This document shows, in pieces, positions 38,401 to 43,938 of a stretch of DNA of 43,938 nucleotides. The DNA comes from Streptosporangiaceae bacterium (GTDB lineage Bacteria; Actinomycetota; Actinomycetes; Streptosporangiales; Streptosporangiaceae): the NCBI GenBank assembly GCA_030038015.1, contig JASHPR010000048.1, positions 1-43,938 on the forward strand. The letters run 5' to 3'. The position numbers were made by a program, and so were the translations under genes. The number at the start of each line of letters is the position of its first letter. Positions within the stretch are counted from its first letter, which is position 1. The notes beneath the pieces are model-generated. The model ran no database searches. It saw nothing but the letters and a program-made list of their open reading frames with translations, and had not been told where the DNA came from.

Positions 38401-38550
38401 CGTCGCGCCCGGCACCACGTGCGACTCAACATCCACCTGAGCCGTCGAGGTGTAGTGGACAGGCTCGCTCCTGACAAACAGCCAGACCGCCACCACGCCC
38501 GCCAGCGTGGTGGCCACCAGCCACAGGCCATGCTTCCGCAATGCTGTCAT
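35464..38550 (-). CDS. Fusion: Wzz/BY-kinase (N-term) - MurJ/MviN-type MOP flippase (C-term), 1028 aa
   Basis: N-terminal ~485 aa parallels 29127-30599; after DAPASATAAAG continues DSLTVAAWTIVSRVTGLIRFACIGAVLGPTFFGNTYQLTNSLPNLIYYGFLAGSLFSSLLVPAL... with about 13-14 TM. Confidence 0.88.
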   Translation of the reverse strand: MTALRKHGLWLVATTLAGVVAVWLFVRSEPVHYTSTAQVDVESHVVPGATLVVPNQATEKIVATSGVVVVSAARALGVNAGLLAPHLSAGVSSTSNILSISCSMPTAAAAQQCAAAAAAAYIAFRNLASSPKAIRAADPLQATLVTAADLPLASAGTSKKILYALGAALGLLLGTGEIFVHDAIDGRVRGRDDLQECLGAPAVAAVPRMWRYRTNPAFVFSNAPFSRPAEAYRYLRARLGPMLTPAGHPATVLLVAGAQPREGRTSVAVNLATALTQAGTRVLLVDADLRHPSLGEVFGAGQAPGLTDLLTGQASLDQAVVPTGLPGLSLVTVGGLAARPAELLEVTKLARVFAEMRGAADAIVVDSAPVLAVSDAMTLARVADVVVMVADLRRTRRTSVRAAAQEIKTISPATLVGIVNCAPRPLSIGRARLPASPPALLEAAGPHRHNGLKPGRPDLARPPRPADTASHAPAHRGGSDAPASATAAAGDSLTVAAWTIVSRVTGLIRFACIGAVLGPTFFGNTYQLTNSLPNLIYYGFLAGSLFSSLLVPALVRHIDAGDRRASERVAGGFLGMTLVSLVAVAPVALVLGPLVLGFAAMGGGTHLAGAAEVRIGRLLILMFIPQIFCYGVVGTATAVMNSRQRFALAAGAPSIENLGTIAVLLATAVLYGTDTNLNQVPTGEMLLLGLGSTGAVVLHAATQWYGAKRAGSVLIPRLGWRDPEVRVVVRRALPSLAQAGLLALQVLTLLTVANRLPGGVVGFQIALNFYYLAIAVGATPVALSLLPRLARMHLDGDTTGFRDTLVRGFALGLFVAIPAAVAYLVLAVPLARAISFGRMNTASGVTMVALSLAALSLAVISQTAFMIATYAFYARKNTRSPLVSMLLQAVICLGLASAALLVHGLHVILALGLAFSVAVTVAACHLTTRLWRKISRSGTERLAPSLGKFLAGAAIMAGPAWLTATTIQHWLARPIGARLGIVAAALVGSAIYIAVQAAWRTPELGWLAGGLGHVRNKARSRVAEMADG
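37094..38550 (-). repeat. About 1.45 kb direct repeat of 29141-30599 (paralogous kinase segment)
   Basis: By-eye alignment of several stretches shows about 80-85% nt identity in the same orientation. Confidence 0.7.
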
Positions 38551-38947
38551 GACGACCGAGCCGGCGGGTGCGGACGGCGGCCTATCGTCACGGCGGGTCG
38601 GGGGCGGGGGGCGCGACCGGCGGTGGGTCAGGTTGGATCACGACGTCAGGCACCAGCGGGGCGCGCCGCCGCCGGCCGCTGCCCGCTGACCTAATTAGAA
38701 GAAGTATCGCCCGATCCTTTCCTCCGGGAACGCGCCGCATGGTGCGACAAGCAGGGCCAATGATGTCCCGGGGCGGCGGATGGCGGACATCCTCATCCGA
38801 CGTATCACGCCTGCGTCATCGCGCGGGTATGCGGCCGTTCAGTCCTGGGAACTGAATGCGATCGGCGGATTAACTTCCGAGAACGTCTCGGCCTCCACGT
38901 AACTCTTTTGTCACGCTCGCGCGTCATACGACTAGACGTTCGGGCGA

Positions 38948-38995
38948 TTAAGGGCTGGTGTCGGTACATAGCTCTTTGATGGCTATGTTAAGGGC
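38948..38995. promoter_or_regulatory. Inverted repeat ACATAGC-N9-GCTATGT flanked by TTAAGGGC direct repeats
   Basis: 38966-38972 pairs with 38982-38988; TTAAGGGC at 38948-38955 and 38988-38995, upstream of the response regulator. Confidence 0.5.
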
Positions 38996-39033
38996 GAAAC
39001 GGGCGTTGCGCGACGGAGCAAAGGGGCGGATCG

Positions 39034-39690
39034 GTGCGGCTGGTACTTTGTGATGAAAACCGAATTTTGTGCGAAGCGCTCGGCGCTGCCATGGAGGGGC
39101 GCGGGCATCAGGTAGTCGCGATCACAACCACCGCCGCCGGCGGCGTCGCCGCTGTGCGGGCATTACGGCCCGACGTCATCCTGCTGGATCTTCGCTTTCC
39201 CGATGAGGCGGCAGCTGGGGGCGCGGCGGGCATCGACGCCGCCCGGAAGATCCGCCGCGACTGCCCAGACACGGCGGTGATGGTGCTGTCCAGCCTGGCC
39301 GACCCCGCGGCGTGGTCGGCGGTCCTCGAGATCGGCGTGGCGGGCCTCATGCTCAAGGACCAGTGCGTGAACGCGATCGCCGGCGCCCTCGACGTCATCG
39401 CGGCAGGCGGGGTCGTGTTCGACCAGAAGCTGTCCAGCCAGGCAAGCCAGCGTGCCTCCCGGCGGCGGCGCAACGGCACGCCCTACGTGCTCACCCCGCG
39501 GGAGAAGGAGGTACTGCGCAGGATCGTGGCTGGCCAGAGCACGGGACAGATGGCCCGAGAGATGAACATCGCCACCAGCACCCTGCGCACCTACGTGAAG
39601 AACGTGCTCTCGAAGATCGGCGCGCACACCCGTCTGCAGGCTGCCGCTCTCGCGACCCAGGGAGAACTGCAGGATGAACTCACCGCGTAA
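39034..39690 (+). CDS. NarL/LuxR-type response regulator
   Basis: REC domain VRLVLCDENRILCEALG...VILLDLRFPD...MLKDQ; HTH LTPREKEVLRRIVAGQSTGQMAREMNIATSTLRTYVKNVLSKIGAHTRLQAAA. Confidence 0.92.
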   Translation: MRLVLCDENRILCEALGAAMEGRGHQVVAITTTAAGGVAAVRALRPDVILLDLRFPDEAAAGGAAGIDAARKIRRDCPDTAVMVLSSLADPAAWSAVLEIGVAGLMLKDQCVNAIAGALDVIAAGGVVFDQKLSSQASQRASRRRRNGTPYVLTPREKEVLRRIVAGQSTGQMAREMNIATSTLRTYVKNVLSKIGAHTRLQAAALATQGELQDELTA

Positions 39691-39796
39691 CGCCGCACTG
39701 TGCTCAATACCGGCCGGAACCCTCCCCACCTGGCGTATGCGCGACCACGGCGGGCGGGGCTATTGCGATGCTGGTGGCTAAGCGAGGCTCGCGCCC

Positions 39797-40468
39797 ATGG
39801 GTATCAGTGTCTTTGTCATAGACGCGGAGCGCACCTTTGCCGACGCCCTCTCGGCCAGGCTGGAGGCCGAGGAAGACATAGACGTTGTCATGCCACTCCA
39901 TCCCACCGCACCTGCGCCGTCGCTGATTATCGGCAGGCACGCGGATGTAGTGCTGTTGGACGCTGACCTGCCCGACAGCGCTGCGATCAACCTGTGTGAG
40001 GAGCTGTCCGGCCGGTCTGAGGCCCCGCGGGTGGTGATGATGAGCTGCGGCTCGCACCCGGATCGCATCGCGGATGCCGTCCGCGTGGGCGCTGCGGGCT
40101 GGGTGCGCAAGGACGAGTCGCTTCATGACCTGCTGCGCGTCGTGCGGGGGGTGGTGGCGGGGGAAACGTGGCTGCCGCGGGCCCAGATGGGCGCGGTGCT
40201 GCGGCTGCTGCTCGAGGAGCGCCAGCAGCGGCATGAAAGCGACCGGCTGCTCGCCGCGCTGACGCCGCGCGAGCGGGAGATATTGTCGTGCCTGGCCGAC
40301 GGCGCGGGGCGGCGCGATGTGGCCGAGCGGCTCCATCTGTCGGCGAACACGGTCCGAACCCACCTGCAGAATCTCATGGCCAAGCTTGGCGTCCATTCCA
40401 CGCTTGAGGCGGTGGCGGTGACCCGCTCCCTGCTGAGCGTGTCCTCGACCGGCGAGGGTTCGTGCTAA
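39797..40468 (+). CDS. NarL/LuxR-type response regulator
   Basis: VFVIDAERTFADALSARLEAEEDI...VLLDADLPD...WVRKDES; HTH LTPREREILSCLADGAGRRDVAERLHLSANTVRTHLQNLMAKLGVHSTLEA. Confidence 0.92.
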   Translation: MGISVFVIDAERTFADALSARLEAEEDIDVVMPLHPTAPAPSLIIGRHADVVLLDADLPDSAAINLCEELSGRSEAPRVVMMSCGSHPDRIADAVRVGAAGWVRKDESLHDLLRVVRGVVAGETWLPRAQMGAVLRLLLEERQQRHESDRLLAALTPREREILSCLADGAGRRDVAERLHLSANTVRTHLQNLMAKLGVHSTLEAVAVTRSLLSVSSTGEGSC

Positions 40469-40609
40469 CGTCGGGGCGGGCTGCGAGCCCCGCCGCGGTT
40501 AGCGCCTGACCGGCGTGTGATGCGAGGCTAGAGCCGGTTCCGGCGATGCATCCGCGGCCGGCCCGGCTGCGGCCGGGGGTCGGCGCCAGCGGCGCCCGTG
40601 GGAAGGTGC

Positions 40610-41353
40610 ATGATTTCTGCTGATGACCGGCTGGCCGCCGGCCTGGCCGGCGAGGCAGGGCGCAGGCTGCTGGCGCTGCGGGCGGGCGGCGGCGACCCCG
40701 ATGCCATGCGGCACGCCGGCGACCGCAGTTCCCACGAGTTCATCACCGCCGAGCTGGCCCGGCGGCGGCCCGGCGACGCGGTGCTGTCCGAAGAGGGCGC
40801 CGACGACCCCGGCCGGCTGCGCGCCCGCCGCGTCTGGATCGTGGACCCGCTGGACGGCACGCGGGAGTTCGGTGAGCCTGGGCGCAGCGACTGGGCGGTC
40901 CACGTCGCGCTGTGGGAGCAGGGCGGGCTCGCCGCCGGCGCGGTCGCCCTGCCAGCTCAGGACAGGCTGCTGAGCACGGCCGACCCGCCCCCCCCGCCGC
41001 CGCCGCGACCAGACGCAACCCTCCGGTTCGTGGTCAGCCGCACCCGGCCGCCCGAGTTCACGACGCGGCTGGCCTGCAAGACCGGCGCCGAGGTGGTCCC
41101 GCTCGGCTCCGCCGGCGCCAAGGCGGCCGCGGTGATCTGCGGGGAGGCCGACGCCTACGTGCACAGCGGCGGTCAGCACGAGTGGGACTCCGCGGCACCG
41201 GTCGCCGTTGCCCTCGCCGCCGGGCTGCACGCCTCGAGGATTGACGGGTCCAGGCTCTCGTACAACCAGGCAACGCCCTCGGTGCCGGATATCCTGATCT
41301 GCCGAGCCGCGCTCGCCGGCACGCTTCTCGGGGCGATCAGGTCCGTCCGCTAA
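40610..41353 (+). CDS. cysQ: 3'(2'),5'-bisphosphate nucleotidase CysQ-like (inositol monophosphatase family)
   Basis: SEEGADD, WIVDPLDGTREFGEPGRSDWAVHVALW, HEWDSAAPVAVALAAGLHAS; upstream of cysDN. Confidence 0.88.
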   Translation: MISADDRLAAGLAGEAGRRLLALRAGGGDPDAMRHAGDRSSHEFITAELARRRPGDAVLSEEGADDPGRLRARRVWIVDPLDGTREFGEPGRSDWAVHVALWEQGGLAAGAVALPAQDRLLSTADPPPPPPPRPDATLRFVVSRTRPPEFTTRLACKTGAEVVPLGSAGAKAAAVICGEADAYVHSGGQHEWDSAAPVAVALAAGLHASRIDGSRLSYNQATPSVPDILICRAALAGTLLGAIRSVR

Positions 41354-41384
41354 AGCCCGCCTCCGACCCATTTGGAGTCTCCCG

Positions 41385-42308
41385 ATGGCCACGCCACCGC
41401 GTTCCGACTACCAGCTCTCCCATCTCGACATGCTCGAGGCCGAGTCCATCCACATCATCCGCGAGGTGGCCGCCGAGTTCGAGCGCCCGGTGCTGCTGTT
41501 CTCCGGCGGCAAGGACTCGATCGTGATGATGGCCGTGGCCGAGCGCGCGTTCCGGCCCGCGCGGCTGCCGTTCCCGGTGATGCACGTGGATACCGGCCAC
41601 AACTTCGCCGAGGTGCTCGAGTTCCGGGACCGGCGGGTGGAGCAGGCGGGCGCCCGGCTGATCGTCGCTTCGGTGCAGGACTCGATCGACTCGGGCCGGG
41701 TCGCCGAGGAGACGGGACGCTGGGCGAGCCGTAACCGGCTGCAGACCGTCACCCTGCTGGACGCGATCGAGGAGCACCGCTTCGACGCGGTGTTCGGCGG
41801 CGCCCGCCGCGACGAAGAGAAGGCCAGGGCCAAGGAGCGGATGTTCTCCTTCCGTGACGAGTTCGGCCAGTGGGATCCGAAGAACCAGCGACCCGAGCTG
41901 TGGAACCTCTACAACACCAAGCTGCGGCGCGGCGAGCACATCCGGGTGTTCCCGCTGTCCAACTGGACCGAGCTCGACGTGTGGCACTACATCCGGCGGG
42001 AGGAGCTCGAGATCCCGTCCATCTACTTCGCGCACCGGCGCCATGTCTTCGAGCGCGAGGGCATCCTGCTCGCCGGCAGCCCGTACCTGATCAGGGGAGA
42101 GGACGAGCCGCTCTTCGAGGCGACCGTCCGCTATCGCACGGTCGGGGACATGACGTGCACCGGGGCCGTCGAGTCGGCAGCGGCGACGATCGCCGACGTG
42201 ATCTCGGAGATCGCGGCGACGCGGATCACCGAGCGGGGCCAGACGCGCGCCGACGACCGCACCAGCGAGGCAGCGATGGAAGACCGCAAGCGAGAGGGCT
42301 ACTTCTGA
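41385..42308 (+). CDS. cysD: Sulfate adenylyltransferase subunit 2
   Basis: LLFSGGKDSIVMM, HVDTGHNFAEVLEFRD, GGARRDEEKARAKER, WTELDVWHYI. Confidence 0.96.
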   Translation: MATPPRSDYQLSHLDMLEAESIHIIREVAAEFERPVLLFSGGKDSIVMMAVAERAFRPARLPFPVMHVDTGHNFAEVLEFRDRRVEQAGARLIVASVQDSIDSGRVAEETGRWASRNRLQTVTLLDAIEEHRFDAVFGGARRDEEKARAKERMFSFRDEFGQWDPKNQRPELWNLYNTKLRRGEHIRVFPLSNWTELDVWHYIRREELEIPSIYFAHRRHVFEREGILLAGSPYLIRGEDEPLFEATVRYRTVGDMTCTGAVESAAATIADVISEIAATRITERGQTRADDRTSEAAMEDRKREGYF

Positions 42309-43621
42309 TGACGCACGCTCAGGCTGACCCCGGCGCCAGCCAGCCCCCGGACCGGCACGTGGACATGCTCCGGCTGGCGACCGCGGGCTCGGTCGACGAC
42401 GGCAAGAGCACCCTCATCGGGCGGCTGCTCTTCGACTCCAAGGCGATCTTCGAGGACCAGCTCGCCGCGGTGGAGCGCACCAGCAGGGAGCGCGGCGAGG
42501 AGTACACAAACCTGGCCCTGCTGACCGACGGGCTGCGCGCCGAGCGCGAGCAGGGCATCACCATCGACGTGGCCTACCGCTACTTCGCCACGCCGCGGCG
42601 GAAGTTCATCATCGCCGACACGCCCGGTCACATCCAGTACACGAGGAACATGGTCACCGGGGCGTCAACCGCCGACCTGGCGATCGTCCTGGTCGACGCC
42701 CGCAACGGGCTGACCGAGCAGAGCAGGCGGCACGCGTTCCTCGCCACGCTGCTGCGGGTGCCGCACCTGGTGCTCGCGGTGAACAAGATGGACCTCGTCA
42801 ACTACGACGCCGCGGTGTTCGAGCAGATCACCGAGGAGTTCACCTCGTTCGCCGCCAAGCTGGAGATCGGCGACCTGACCTTCATCCCCATCTCGGCGCT
42901 GCACGGGGACAACGTGGTGCAGCGCTCGGCCAGCATGCCGTGGTACGACGGCCCGTCGCTGCTGCACCACCTGGAGCACGTGCACATCGCGTCCGACCGG
43001 AACCTCATCGACGTGCGGTTCCCCGTGCAGTTCGTGATCAGGCCGCACCAGGCCACGCATCCTGAGCTGCACGACTACCGTGGCTACGCCGGCCAGGTGG
43101 CGGGGGGCGTGCTCAAGCCCGGCGACGAGGTCATGCACCTCCCGTCCGGCCTGACCACGACCATCAAGCGCATCGACACGGCGCGCGGCCCGGTGGCGGA
43201 GGCCTTCCCGCCCATGTCGGTGACCCTCCTGCTCGACGGCGACCTGGACATCTCGCGGGGGGACATGCTCTGCCGGCCGCACAACCAGCCGCCAGCGGCC
43301 CAGGATGTCGAGGCACTGGTCTGCTGGATGACCGACGCCAGGACGCTGACCCCGCGCAGCAGGCTGGTCGTGAAGCACACCACGCGGACCGTGAAGGCGT
43401 TCGTCCGCGACCTGCATTACCGCCTCGACGTGAACACCCTGCACCGGGACGAGTCAGCCACCCAGTTCGGCCTCAACGAGATCGGGCGGGTGACGCTGCG
43501 GCTGACGCAGCCGGTGTTCTGCGACCCGTACAACCGCAACCGGCTCACCGGCGGCCTGATCCTGATCGACGAGGCGACCAACGGCACCGTCGGCGCGGCC
43601 GTGGTCACCGACGCCCATTAG
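42308..43621 (+). CDS. cysN: Sulfate adenylyltransferase subunit 1 (GTPase)
   Basis: ATAGSVDDGKSTLIGRLLFDSK, TDGLRAEREQGITIDVAYRYF, IADTPGHIQYTRNM, NKMDLV; overlaps cysD stop (TGATG). Confidence 0.96.
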   Translation: MTHAQADPGASQPPDRHVDMLRLATAGSVDDGKSTLIGRLLFDSKAIFEDQLAAVERTSRERGEEYTNLALLTDGLRAEREQGITIDVAYRYFATPRRKFIIADTPGHIQYTRNMVTGASTADLAIVLVDARNGLTEQSRRHAFLATLLRVPHLVLAVNKMDLVNYDAAVFEQITEEFTSFAAKLEIGDLTFIPISALHGDNVVQRSASMPWYDGPSLLHHLEHVHIASDRNLIDVRFPVQFVIRPHQATHPELHDYRGYAGQVAGGVLKPGDEVMHLPSGLTTTIKRIDTARGPVAEAFPPMSVTLLLDGDLDISRGDMLCRPHNQPPAAQDVEALVCWMTDARTLTPRSRLVVKHTTRTVKAFVRDLHYRLDVNTLHRDESATQFGLNEIGRVTLRLTQPVFCDPYNRNRLTGGLILIDEATNGTVGAAVVTDAH

Positions 43622-43691
43622 GCGAGCGGCCGGGCGGCCGCCATGGGGGGTGGCCCGGGGATCCCGGCGGTCCCGGCGGCGGCCGCGAATA

Positions 43692-43707
43692 AGCCCCCGG
43701 GGGGGCT
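43692..43707 (+). terminator. Putative terminator hairpin AGCCCCC-gg-GGGGGCT
   Basis: 7-bp perfect stem about 70 bp downstream of cysN (tight loop). Confidence 0.4.
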
Positions 43708-43799
43708 GCCGCTCTATACGCTGAACTTCATCGAATGAGCGATTTGCGTGGCCACTGAGGATTTGCGCGGTCACCCGGCAGGAAGGGCGAACGCAGGCG

Positions 43800-43938
43800 G
43801 TGGCGGCAGGAGACGGGGAGACCCCGCCGTCGCGCGGGCGCCACAGGCAGACCGCCGCTCAACCGGGGCCGGATGAGCCAGGGCCGGTGCGGGGGGCGGC
43901 GGGGCCTGGGCGGGGGCTGCCGGTGCCGGCGCCGCCGG
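43800..43938 (+). CDS. Possible N-terminus of a Pro/Gly-rich protein, truncated by the window
   Basis: GTG start with upstream AGGAAGG, open to the window end: VAAGDGETPPSRGRHRQTAAQPGPDEPGPVRGAAGPG. Confidence 0.3.
   Translation, partial: MAAGDGETPPSRGRHRQTAAQPGPDEPGPVRGAAGPGRGLPVPAPP

Noticed and set aside
40984-41011. Poly-C/poly-Pro stretch in cysQ as a phase-variation site
   Set aside because: The C-run and CCG repeats encode a seven-proline loop in an otherwise intact protein; no evidence of slippage and common in GC-rich genomes.

Overview
High-GC actinobacterial chromosomal segment. The left part (1-14 kb) is a housekeeping block: ispE 3' end, ABC-F ATPase, SGNH lipoprotein, TetR/MarR regulators, acyl-CoA desaturase, tRNA-Gln, glmU, prs, a GMC oxidoreductase pair, rplY and pth. 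The right end is a sulfate-activation block: cysQ-cysD-cysN. Between pth and cysQ sits a ~26.5 kb surface or exopolysaccharide locus (~14.07-40.6 kb). It encodes secreted glycan enzymes (SLT-like, a duplicated NodB deacetylase, GH5), a methyltransferase fusion, Wlb-type amino-sugar genes, a GT4, an ATP-grasp/deacetylase pair, a Wzy-like polymerase, an initiating sugar transferase, two paralogous Wzz/BY-kinase genes and two orphan LuxR-type response regulators. Main highlights: (1) a 1028-aa ORF fusing a Wzz/BY-kinase to a complete MurJ/MviN-type flippase, with a stand-alone kinase paralog whose homology ends at the fusion junction; (2) a decayed 5' fragment of cysQ directly after pth, marking the island's insertion scar; (3) a GlmU ORF that stops before the acetyltransferase catalytic region; (4) a small SILSxGSAG nonapeptide-repeat protein; (5) a two-NodB secreted protein whose first domain has lost its metal ligands. 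All functional calls are from reading translations by eye. No database search was run.
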